Assembly (NCBI GenBank): GCA_903847975.1
Contig: CAINFC010000321.1
Location: 1 to 57,771 of the forward strand
DNA: 57,771 nucleotides
Origin: an uncultured Acidobacteriota bacterium
GTDB lineage: Bacteria; Acidobacteriota; UBA6911; CAINFC01
Direction of reading: 5' to 3'
Part shown: in pieces, positions 50,677 to 57,771 of the stretch
How the letters are laid out: each line of letters opens with the position of its first letter
Position numbering within the stretch: position 1 is the stretch's first letter
Translations under genes and position numbers: made by a program
Notes under the pieces: model-generated
Told to the model about the DNA's origin: nothing
Database searches by the model: none
What the model saw: only the letters and a program-made list of their open reading frames with translations

Positions 50677-51999
50677 TCAACGATCCCGTTGGGGCAGGTC
50701 GCCGGCGGAGTTGCGGTCGGAGGCGCGGGCAATAAGACTGGCGGTATTGAACCCCCCCATGCCGAAGGAGTTTTTTATCATGGTACGGATGGAGTGATCC
50801 ACCGGCTGATTGGCGCATACGTCCAGATCTACCTCGCGGTCCAGACGCTCGATGTTGATCGAGGGGTGCAGGCGACCGGCTTGCATTTGCAGAATGGCGG
50901 CCACGGTTTCGACGACGGCCGCCGCGAGATAGCAGTGTCCAAGAATGGATTTGGGAGCATTGATTTTAAGCCTGGAAGCATGCTCGCCGAATACTTTCTT
51001 GATCGCACGGATTTCGGCCAGATCCCCCTGTTGCGTGGAAGTGGCGTGAGCGGAAATGAAGTCCACTTCCTGAGGAGCGATTCCTGCATGGCGCAGGAGA
51101 CTTTCCATGACCCGCACCTCGTGCTCTTCGGAAGGACTGGGAGCTCGGGAAGCATTGGAATTGATCTCTACCTCCAGGATTTCGGCATAAATGCGGGCCC
51201 CGCGCGACAGAGCATGTTCCCGCTCCTCGAGCAGCAGGGCTCCGCCGCCCTGACAGAAAACGAAGCCTTCGCGATCCACATCGAAGGGTCGGCTGGCCCG
51301 GGTCGGCTGTTCGTTGAAGTGCTGGCAGGATAAGGCTCCGATCTGCACCAGGGAGTGCAGGGTCGCGGCGCACACATCATGCACGGGGCTCAGCACCAGA
51401 GCCAGCTTCATGTCGTGGTACCGAATCTCGTCCAGGGCGCTCCGCAGGGAGATATTGCCGGTGCCGCAGGTTCCGCCATTGAGGTAGACGGGGCCCTGGG
51501 CATTCAGGGTCTCGGATACGCTGCTGGCATGATCGGAATCCGCCCCCTTGAGGACCATGCCGGCATCCGCCAGGGCAGGGTCCCTGGCGAACTGGCTCAG
51601 ATTCCGCTCCATGTATTGCTCGTTTAAATCATAGCCGCCGATGATGACTGCGGTCTGCCTGGGATCCAGATCTGCCCGGAAGGCATCCGCATCCAGAAAA
51701 GCATCCACGGCAAGCAAATTGGAAAGTTGTACGGACCAGGCCGCGTTGCGCGTCAGACGATTCAGCCACCGATTTGTTTTTTCGGGGATCCGCTCCCGCA
51801 GTCGAGAGAGTTTTCCCTGCACATCGTATCCCGTCAGATCGCCCCCGATTTTGCAGGCAATGTTGGAGGTGTCGATTCCTTTCCAGGCGGTAATAGCGGA
51901 GTGGCCCAAAAGAAGGTTCCGGATAAACTCCTCCAGGGTATCGCCTAAAGGAGTGTTTACCGCCATCCCAGTGACTACGATCTTTTTTCTCTCCGGCAT
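50677..51999 (-). CDS. Ketosynthase of the beta-branching cassette (PksF/CurC position)
   Basis: A 440-residue FabF-like ketosynthase, first gene of the minus-strand operon. In beta-branching cassettes this enzyme decarboxylates malonyl-ACP to give acetyl-ACP. The nucleophile region reads GGTCGTGN with Cys178; the two histidines are His318 (ISAHATST) and His355 (KSILGHCYLAAA), with Lys350. Cassette ketosynthases described so far generally carry Ser in place of the Cys, so a complete Cys-His-His set is noteworthy: the enzyme may also condense. A promoter (52090-52118) and an inverted repeat (52041-52056) lie upstream. Confidence 0.9.
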   Translation of the reverse strand: MPERKKIVVTGMAVNTPLGDTLEEFIRNLLLGHSAITAWKGIDTSNIACKIGGDLTGYDVQGKLSRLRERIPEKTNRWLNRLTRNAAWSVQLSNLLAVDAFLDADAFRADLDPRQTAVIIGGYDLNEQYMERNLSQFARDPALADAGMVLKGADSDHASSVSETLNAQGPVYLNGGTCGTGNISLRSALDEIRYHDMKLALVLSPVHDVCAATLHSLVQIGALSCQHFNEQPTRASRPFDVDREGFVFCQGGGALLLEEREHALSRGARIYAEILEVEINSNASRAPSPSEEHEVRVMESLLRHAGIAPQEVDFISAHATSTQQGDLAEIRAIKKVFGEHASRLKINAPKSILGHCYLAAAVVETVAAILQMQAGRLHPSINIERLDREVDLDVCANQPVDHSIRTMIKNSFGMGGFNTASLIARASDRNSAGDLPQRDR

Positions 52000-52040
52000 G
52001 CGAAATCCCCGGCTGTTAACCTGAAACCTTGTGGAGGCCT

Positions 52041-52056
52041 CCTATCAACAGATAGG
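52041..52056. promoter_or_regulatory. Candidate operator in the ketosynthase leader
   Basis: Perfect inverted repeat CCTATC-AACA-GATAGG, overlapping at its left end a second palindrome GGAGGCCTCC (52033-52042). It is 42 bp upstream of the ketosynthase start and downstream of the predicted transcription start (about 52083), a typical repressor position. No copy is seen before the opposing operon, and no dedicated repressor gene is in the locus. Confidence 0.45.
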
Positions 52057-52089
52057 TTAATGGATTTTCGGCGTATCGCCCATGGAGGG

Positions 52090-52118
52090 AGTTTAGGGTA
52101 GCTTCCTGGAAAAATCAA
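52090..52118 (-). promoter_or_regulatory. Candidate promoter of the beta-branching operon
   Basis: On the minus strand, -35 TTGATT (52113-52118), 17-bp spacer, -10 TAAACT (52090-52095). Identical hexamers precede the plus-strand operon at 38910-38939 and the flavoprotein operon at 33330-33358. The expected leader is about 84 nt. Confidence 0.5.
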
Positions 52119-52209
52119 GCTGATCATCGGTATACGCGGCGAAGCCTTCACCTCTGCCTGGCCGATCCTGGGTGGTCCCGGTAAAGAGATCAAAAAGGAA
52201 AGTAAAAAA

Positions 52210-52280
52210 AGGGAAGGACACCCGTCCGATCCGCTGTTTCCGTGTAACTTTCTGAAAAACAGAAAGCGGGAGTCCTTACC
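52210..52280. repeat. Dispersed palindromic intergenic repeat, copy B
   Basis: Outer arms AAGGACACCCG (52214 region) and CGGGAGTCCTT (52268 region) pair with one mismatch. An inner perfect hairpin CTTTCTG-AAAAA-CAGAAAG occupies about 52249-52267. The sequence between (CCGATCCGCTGTTTCC) is shared with copies A and C. It follows the TonB-receptor stop and could act as its terminator. Confidence 0.7.
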
Positions 52281-52304
52281 CTTTATTCTTTTTTTCCCGC
52301 CGGC

Positions 52305-55300
52305 CTAAAACACCAGGCGCATGCCCACCTGGATGGTGCGCGCCGCCATACTGGTGCTGGAAACCACACCGAAACCGGCTCCGCCGTATGCCCGACCCGG
52401 CAGGCCGAAATTGGCGTGGTTGAACAGATTGAACAGCTCCACCCGCAGCTGGAAATTCTTGCTGTCGCCGAAGGGGACATTCTTGAGCAGCGACATGTCG
52501 AAATTGACGATGCCGTCGCTGCGCAGAATGCCGCGGCCGCCGGTCCCGAACTTCAGAGCCGCCGGCTGGGCAAAGGCGGAGGTGTTGAACCACCGCGCAA
52601 TGCTGCGCTGATCGCCGGAGAGCAGCGGATCGCCGACCAGGTCGGCGCGCAATCCCCCGGTCGAAAAAGCATTCGTGGTATTGGTCTGGCAGGTTACGGT
52701 AAAAGGAGCTCCGGACTGAAAAAGGCTCAGCAGGCTGATGCCCCAGTTTCCGACCAGATGGCGCAGGGGGCTGGTCTGCAGGTATTTCCGGCCGCTGCCG
52801 AAAGGCAGCTCATAGACCGAACTGAGCGTTACCCGGTGGCGGATATCGTTGGCCGAAGGGCCGTAATCGGACTTCCGGTCATAGAAATTGGAATAAACTC
52901 CGGTATCCCCCAGGTTCGAGCCGCCTTCGTCTGTGTCGTTGAGGAACTTGGCCCAGGTGTAGGTGCCGAGAAAATTGAAGCCGCCTGAAAAACGCCTCTC
53001 CATCCGCAGCACCATGGCATGATAATTGGAAAGGCCGATGCCGGGAAAGAGAATCGATACGTTCGAGTACTGCGGGAAAGGTCGGTCCTTCTGCGTCGAC
53101 TGCGCAGTCAGCTTGGAGGGATGGATCTGGTTGATGCTCAGGTTGGGCCCGGGCAGGTTCCGGGAAAGATTGGCCAGGTAGCCGATATCCAGCAGCAGCT
53201 TGCCGGGCATCTCCTGCTGCAGATTCAGATTGAATTGCTGGGAATACCCTGCCTTGCGGTTCTGTTCGAAGAAGGTCACGGCCGTGGTGGTGGATTTGCC
53301 GACGGCCACCGCCCCATATCCGGGCACGCGGGGTGCGGAAGAAAGCCCGGAGGCGGGGACGCCATCCCGCAGGTAGAAAGGTGCCGTAACGCCGTTGTCG
53401 GGCGAACTCAGAGTTAAGGAGTTCGAGAAACCCAACGCCGCGGAATTGGGTGCGCCGTGATCGAAGGGATGCGCAAAAAACATTCCGCCGCCGCCGCGAA
53501 TGACGGTCTTTCCGCTGGCCAGCGGCTTCCAGGCAAAGCCGATGCGCGGTCCGAAGTTTTTCCAGTCGGTCTTGTAGGGAGAGGAGGGCCACCCGTTCAG
53601 CCCGGCAAAGCGGACATCCCCCAGGGTGCCGGAGACCGGATTCATCGCCGTCGGATCGAAGCTGTTCATGCGATTATCCTTGTCGATGATGGGCGTGTCG
53701 GTTTCCCAGCGCAACCCCAGGTTGAGAGTCAGCGCGTGGCTGACGGTCCAGTCGTCCTGGAAAAAGCCGGCCAGGTACCAGCTGGAGCGATCCAGGGGCT
53801 CGGTCTCCAGAACCGAAAGGTTGGTGGGAAAACCCAGAAGCAGGCTGGCCAGGCCGACCCCGGTCGTGCCGGTCCCGGGCAGGCCGGTCGGCGTTGTGGG
53901 GAACGTATACTGACCCGAAATGGAAGTGCGCTGGACTTCGAAGTTCAGCGACTGGCGAAGCTCGAGACCGGTTTTCAGGGCATGCCGGCCGCTAAGAATG
54001 GAAAGGTTGTTCACCAGCTGGTGCTGCTTGATGGGAAACTGCTGCCTTTCGTGGTTGGTGTTGCCCAGGGCAACCATCCCGGAGACATTAATGTAAGGGA
54101 AAGCCTGGTCCGTGACTCCCTTGAGCCCCAGACGGGACGGCCAGGGGTCCTTGACACCGGGAACCTGCTGGTGGTTGATGCGGTTGCCGTAGGTGTAGCG
54201 GAATTCGTTGATGGTCGTGGCGGTAAACAGCCGGGTGTAGCCGAAGTAAAGGTAGTTTTGATGCCGCAGGAGGATCTGGGCGACGGGGTCGGCGGCTTTG
54301 TCCGGAAAAACGGTGGTGAAATCGGCATTGTCGCTGTTGTAGATGTAGCGGCCGTTGATTTTGTCTTTGGAGGTCAGCTGGTGGTCCACCTTCACGGTAA
54401 AGTTGTTGCGGACCATGATGTTCTGATAGTTGGCGCTGAAATTATTGGCCCCGGAAAGATTGTCGGCCGCCTTGTTGGGCTGCGGGTAATAGGGCATGAT
54501 CTTCACGGCGACCGGGTCCAGACGGTTGGCCGGAATGATATTGTTGGGAAAAGGATCGCGGACCGTTTTCCCGCCGACCACCTGGGTGGTGGCCGGATCG
54601 TAAATGCGGATCAGCGCGCCCTGGGTATTGAAGGTCTGGGAAAAATCCCCCTTCTGCTGCAACAGGGAGGGAACCGTCAGAGTGCGCACGGCACCTTCGC
54701 TGCGGCGCGAACCCTCGTAGGCAAAGAAGAAAAAAGTCTTGTCGTGGCCGTCGTAGCCCAAAGGGCCGAACGCTTTTTTCGGCGTCCAGACCGGGCCGCT
54801 GAAGGTTCCCCCGAAAACATTGTAGCGCAGCGGCGCTTTGTTCTTTTTGCCGCCGGTAACCGGCGCAAAGAAGTTGGCGGCATCCAGGGCGTCGTTGCGC
54901 AGATATTCGAAGAGCCCGCCGTGGAAGCGGTTGCCCCCCGACTTGGTGGTGGCAATGATCACTCCGCCGGCGGATCCGCCGTATTCCGCGGAGTAGTTAT
55001 TGCTGAGGACTTTGACTTCCTGCACCGTTTCCACCGGCGGGTCTACATCCACCTGTCCGATGCCCAGGCGCATATTCTGGCCCGCCCCGCCGTCGATCCA
55101 GAACATCTGGCTCTGGGTACGCCCGCCGGCAATGCTGAAGTTGGGCTTGGCGCCGTTGTCGTAATTGACGAATACCGCGCCTCCGGTCATCTTGACGATG
55201 TTCATGGTGCGCCGGTCGCCGAGCGGCAGATCTTCCACCGTCTTGGATTCCAGCAGCTGCCCGACATCGGAAGTGCGGGTTTGCAGGAGCGGAGCCTCAT

Positions 55301-55673
55301 CGGTCACGGTGATTACGTTGCTCACCGATCCGACTTCCATCTTCACATCCAAAGCCACGGTGGCCGCCGTGGTCAGGGTGATCCCCGTCCGGATGTACTT
55401 GCTGAATCCGGAGATTTCCGCCTCGACCTTGTAGCTGCCGATCGGCAGCTGGCTCAGCACGAAAAATCCCTGGTCGTTGGTCACCGCAACCGTGCGGTGG
55501 TCGGTGGAAAGACTGATCGCCGTTACGCTGACACCCGGGATCACCGCCCCGGAGGGATCGGTTACAATCCCGGAAATCGTAGCCTGCGGCGATTGAGCCA
55601 GGACGGAAACCAAGCTACAGAAAAAGCAAGCGAGGGTCAGGAACAACAACGCAGCACGAGCACGACGCACCAT
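52305..55673 (-). CDS. TonB-dependent receptor with carboxypeptidase-regulatory domain (Oar-like)
   Basis: A 1,122-residue outer-membrane protein. Order: signal peptide (ALLFLTLACFFCSLVSVLA); a transthyretin-like carboxypeptidase-regulatory domain (about 30-110, ISGIVTDPSGAVIPGVSVTA); plug domain (about 115-240, SDVGQLLESKTVEDLPLGDR then SAEYGGSAGGVI); and a long beta-barrel ending in the aromatic residue of MRLVF, as outer-membrane proteins need. This architecture is abundant in Acidobacteriota. The ligand is unknown. Promoter at 55714-55742 and AAGGAG before the ATG. It is divergent from nothing and probably monocistronic. Confidence 0.93.
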   Translation of the reverse strand: MVRRARAALLFLTLACFFCSLVSVLAQSPQATISGIVTDPSGAVIPGVSVTAISLSTDHRTVAVTNDQGFFVLSQLPIGSYKVEAEISGFSKYIRTGITLTTAATVALDVKMEVGSVSNVITVTDEAPLLQTRTSDVGQLLESKTVEDLPLGDRRTMNIVKMTGGAVFVNYDNGAKPNFSIAGGRTQSQMFWIDGGAGQNMRLGIGQVDVDPPVETVQEVKVLSNNYSAEYGGSAGGVIIATTKSGGNRFHGGLFEYLRNDALDAANFFAPVTGGKKNKAPLRYNVFGGTFSGPVWTPKKAFGPLGYDGHDKTFFFFAYEGSRRSEGAVRTLTVPSLLQQKGDFSQTFNTQGALIRIYDPATTQVVGGKTVRDPFPNNIIPANRLDPVAVKIMPYYPQPNKAADNLSGANNFSANYQNIMVRNNFTVKVDHQLTSKDKINGRYIYNSDNADFTTVFPDKAADPVAQILLRHQNYLYFGYTRLFTATTINEFRYTYGNRINHQQVPGVKDPWPSRLGLKGVTDQAFPYINVSGMVALGNTNHERQQFPIKQHQLVNNLSILSGRHALKTGLELRQSLNFEVQRTSISGQYTFPTTPTGLPGTGTTGVGLASLLLGFPTNLSVLETEPLDRSSWYLAGFFQDDWTVSHALTLNLGLRWETDTPIIDKDNRMNSFDPTAMNPVSGTLGDVRFAGLNGWPSSPYKTDWKNFGPRIGFAWKPLASGKTVIRGGGGMFFAHPFDHGAPNSAALGFSNSLTLSSPDNGVTAPFYLRDGVPASGLSSAPRVPGYGAVAVGKSTTTAVTFFEQNRKAGYSQQFNLNLQQEMPGKLLLDIGYLANLSRNLPGPNLSINQIHPSKLTAQSTQKDRPFPQYSNVSILFPGIGLSNYHAMVLRMERRFSGGFNFLGTYTWAKFLNDTDEGGSNLGDTGVYSNFYDRKSDYGPSANDIRHRVTLSSVYELPFGSGRKYLQTSPLRHLVGNWGISLLSLFQSGAPFTVTCQTNTTNAFSTGGLRADLVGDPLLSGDQRSIARWFNTSAFAQPAALKFGTGGRGILRSDGIVNFDMSLLKNVPFGDSKNFQLRVELFNLFNHANFGLPGRAYGGAGFGVVSSTSMAARTIQVGMRLVF

Positions 55674-55713
55674 GGCACTCTCCTTGGAAAAAGAATTGAT
55701 CTTTCAGAGCAGG

Positions 55714-55742
55714 ATGATATTGGAAAAATACACCCAAGTCAA
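55714..55742 (-). promoter_or_regulatory. Sigma-70-type promoter of the TonB-dependent receptor gene
   Basis: On the minus strand, -35 TTGACT (55737-55742), 17-bp spacer, -10 TATCAT (55714-55719): five of six matches in each hexamer. The start would be near 55707, with a 33-nt leader carrying AAGGAG. Confidence 0.7.
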
Positions 55743-55769
55743 CGATAGAGTGATTCCGGCCATCGACTG

Positions 55770-55885
55770 ACTTTGTTCTTCCGGTTACACGGAAACGGCG
55801 GATGGGACGGATGAAGGACGATCCGATCCGCTGTAATCCGGAAATTCCGCTGTTTCCGCGCGACCGGGAAAGCGGGTGTCCTTCC
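55770..55885. repeat. Dispersed palindromic intergenic repeat, copy C
   Basis: The right part (CGATCCGCTGTAATCCGG, then CCGCTGTTTCCGCGCGACC and GCGGGTGTCCTTCC) matches copies A and B. The left part (GTTACACGGAAACGGCGGATG) is an inverted copy of the same core. It lies directly 3' of the kinase-TPR gene, whose stop is at 55890. Confidence 0.65.
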
Positions 55886-55889
55886 TTGC

Positions 55890-57771
55890 TTACTGCGGTA
55901 GGTTCAGGCGGCGCACCAGCTCCTGGAAGCGCGGTTCGGTGCGTATGGGATCGAAATAAGGCATTCTTCCTATATAGGGCATGTTCGGATCGCGCAGTTC
56001 GAATCCCTTTTCCAGCCACAGTAGAGCGTTGGCCTTATCCCCGGCACCGACAAACAGAGAGGCAATATCGAACGGACTTGCAAAGGCCTCGGGCATCCCG
56101 GCAACCAGTGCCTCAGCCGCCAGCTGATAGCCGGCCCTGGGCCCTCCTTTTGCCAAGCCACGGTCAAACGCCTCGGCAACCTTAGGACTGCCATACGTAC
56201 CCATAATGTAGGTTCTGGCCGTCGAATAGGAATCCTGTTCCATTCCTTTCAGGGCCAGGGCAAACCACAGATTGTTCAGGGCCACAGGTTGTCCTGGTTC
56301 CGCCTGCAACGCAAGGCGGAATTGTTCGATGGCATCGTCATACCGTCGCAGAAACAGCAGATCGACTCCGTAGAGTGTTTTGAAAAGTGTGTTCAGCGGA
56401 TCCAATTCCAGGGCACGATCTATGTGTACCATCGCCTCCCGGGGGCGTCCCAGAATGTTCAGATAATGCGAGTAAAGGGCCCGGGCTTCGGCAAGGTCGG
56501 GATTCCGTTCGAAAGTCCGGTTCCACTCCAGCTCTGCGGCCGGCCAGTTCCAGTCGTGCCAGGTTCCGGACAAGGCCAAAACGTAATGAGCCTCCCCCAT
56601 ATCAGGATCCAGTTGCAGCGCCTGCCGGGCGGCGCTGACAATTTTAGGTACGGCCTCGCCGGGAGTTGCCATTCCAGACTGGTTGCGACAGCTCCAGACC
56701 ATGGCGATACCCACATAGGCCAAAGCGTAGTTCGGGTCTTTAGCCAACGCCAATTCAAAATACTGTTGGGCCGTATCGAGATCCGCCTTGGTCATCTTGG
56801 GCCAGAGATGAGATCCTTTCAGATAAGCATCATAGGCTTCGGGATTTACCGTGCGGACATTGGCAAGCCGGGCCTGTTCCGTCGGGAACAGCTTTAGCGC
56901 CAGAGCCCCGGCCACCTTGCGTGCCACTTCGCTCTGCAGCACCAGAATCCCCGCCATCTCCCGCTCGTAGGACTCCGCCCAGAGCTGCGTCTGGTCCAGC
57001 ACTTTGATCAGTTCCGCCGTGACCCGAATCCGCCCTCCGTCCCGCCGCGCGCTCCCTTCCAGGATAAATCCCACCCCGAGTTCCTGCCCGATCTGAGCCA
57101 CCGATTTTTCGGTCTTCTTGTAAAGCATTGCCGAAGTCCTGGCGATTACGATCAGCCTCTGCGGCGCCAGCCGTCCCAGCTGTACGATCATCTCCTGCGT
57201 CAGGCCGTCGCTCAGGTATTCCTGCTCGGGATCTCCGGTCATGTTGGCAAACGGCAGCACCGCTATCCGGATCGCCTGTGCCGGGAATCCCATCTCTCCC
57301 GTAATCCACCCACGCAATCCGCCCGGATCCAGGGCTACCAGGATTCCCGCCAATAGCAGCAGAATCACCAGCACGACAGCCGCCACCCGCCGGTGGTTCC
57401 GCGTCAGCCGGTTGCGCCAGGCTTCCCGGAACGACACGGTCCCCGCCCGCACCGCCTCCAGCGACGCCCGCAGCTCCGCATCCCGCTGGTATCTCTTTTC
57501 CGGATCCTTCTCCAGGCAGCGCCCGATCACCGCTCCCAGCTCCGACGGGACCCCCGGGGGCAACGGCCGCGGCGGTTGATTCAGAATCGCCGAGCTGATT
57601 TCAAATCCGCTTTGCCCTAAAAAAGGCCGGGCTCCCGCGGCCATTTCGTAAAGCGTCACCCCCAGAGCCCAGAGATCGCTCCGCTCGTCCGCGGTCTGCC
57701 CCCGCAGCTGCTCCGGCGACATGTAGGCCAGGGTTCCCACCACCATCCCCCGCTGGGTCAGTTCCGTTTCC
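55890..57771 (-). CDS. Ser/Thr protein kinase with TolB-like and TPR domains, 5' end cut by window edge
   Basis: The visible 626 codons begin inside the kinase activation segment (TELTQRGMVVGTLAYMSPEQ), so the N-lobe and catalytic loop lie beyond base 57771. The rest of the Pkn-type kinase C-lobe follows, then a single membrane helix (VAAVVLVILLLLAGILVAL), a TolB/FlgO-like domain (IAVLPFANMTGDPEQEYLSDG, later GVGFILEGSARRDGGRIRVTAELI) and about eight TPR units. Such receptor kinases with a presumably external sensor part are typical of Acidobacteriota. The C-terminal half is paralogous to the remnant at 8022-9023. Confidence 0.93.
   Translation of the reverse strand, partial: ETELTQRGMVVGTLAYMSPEQLRGQTADERSDLWALGVTLYEMAAGARPFLGQSGFEISSAILNQPPRPLPPGVPSELGAVIGRCLEKDPEKRYQRDAELRASLEAVRAGTVSFREAWRNRLTRNHRRVAAVVLVILLLLAGILVALDPGGLRGWITGEMGFPAQAIRIAVLPFANMTGDPEQEYLSDGLTQEMIVQLGRLAPQRLIVIARTSAMLYKKTEKSVAQIGQELGVGFILEGSARRDGGRIRVTAELIKVLDQTQLWAESYEREMAGILVLQSEVARKVAGALALKLFPTEQARLANVRTVNPEAYDAYLKGSHLWPKMTKADLDTAQQYFELALAKDPNYALAYVGIAMVWSCRNQSGMATPGEAVPKIVSAARQALQLDPDMGEAHYVLALSGTWHDWNWPAAELEWNRTFERNPDLAEARALYSHYLNILGRPREAMVHIDRALELDPLNTLFKTLYGVDLLFLRRYDDAIEQFRLALQAEPGQPVALNNLWFALALKGMEQDSYSTARTYIMGTYGSPKVAEAFDRGLAKGGPRAGYQLAAEALVAGMPEAFASPFDIASLFVGAGDKANALLWLEKGFELRDPNMPYIGRMPYFDPIRTEPRFQELVRRLNLPQ

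Larger units (their letters stand above)
52000..52304. other. Regulatory and repeat region between the ketosynthase and TonB-receptor genes
   Basis: No gene in these 305 bp. They hold the ketosynthase operon leader with an inverted repeat, its promoter, and dispersed repeat copy B next to the stop of the TonB-dependent receptor gene. Confidence 0.65.

Noticed and set aside
50637-50732. Upstream start for the HMG-synthase-like gene
   Set aside because: It would overlap the ketosynthase gene and adds no family-like residues; the ATG at 50636 matches the PksG start.
47608-51999. Reading the HMG-synthase operon as mevalonate or leucine catabolism
   Set aside because: The presence of a ketosynthase, a donor-type ACP and two cassette-type ECH enzymes together fits beta-branching; no HMG-CoA reductase, lyase or biotin carboxylase is present.
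53457-55748. Plus-strand open frame of 763 codons opposite the TonB-dependent receptor
   Set aside because: Antisense shadow with no recognisable protein features.

Overview
The window (57,771 bp, high G+C by eye) looks like a chromosome fragment from an Acidobacteriota-like Gram-negative bacterium. The pointers are a 1,122-residue TonB-dependent receptor with an N-terminal carboxypeptidase-regulatory domain (Oar type), a membrane Ser/Thr kinase fused to TolB-like and TPR domains, Tat-exported enzymes, a large RHS protein and several families of palindromic intergenic repeats. This assignment is inference from gene families, not from a marker gene. I saw no rRNA, tRNA or CRISPR array.

Layout. 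(1) 1-3.6 kb: a ZraPSR-like envelope-stress operon (Spy/ZraP-like periplasmic protein, sensor kinase, NtrC-type regulator cut by the left edge) with a good sigma-54 promoter and an upstream palindrome. (2) 4.1-20.5 kb: serine hydrolase, large membrane protein, a decayed kinase/TPR remnant, a secreted YD/LamG protein and a 1,675-residue RHS protein, a SARP/STAND/TPR regulator, and a Tat-exported sugar isomerase-like protein. (3) 20.8-21.4 kb: brnTA toxin-antitoxin genes behind two clusters of short direct repeats. (4) 21.5-31.1 kb: ettA, then an unusual tightly packed operon cstA-trpB-trpA-paoA-paoC-paoB. (5) 31.4-38.6 kb: a sulfatase divergent from a mannose/fucose nucleotide-sugar operon that starts with a secreted flavoprotein (FAD oxidoreductase, fucose-1-phosphate guanylyltransferase lacking the kinase half, manC, manA).

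(6) 39.0-52.0 kb is the most striking region. Two convergent operons face each other. The minus-strand operon encodes ketosynthase, HMG-CoA-synthase-like enzyme, two enoyl-CoA-hydratase-like enzymes (ECH2 then ECH1) and a donor ACP, which is a complete polyketide beta-branching (HCS) cassette with no polyketide synthase module in the window. The plus-strand operon encodes an RsbW-like/GNAT fusion, a HisC-like aminotransferase, a three-subunit molybdenum hydroxylase, an MFS exporter and a second GNAT-like protein. Nearly all genes overlap by a start/stop tetranucleotide, and both operons have the same promoter hexamers. I infer a compact, apparently undescribed pathway for a small beta-branched, nitrogen-containing, oxidised metabolite.

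(7) 52.3-57.8 kb: the TonB-dependent receptor with a near-consensus sigma-70 promoter, then the Ser/Thr kinase-TPR gene cut by the right edge.
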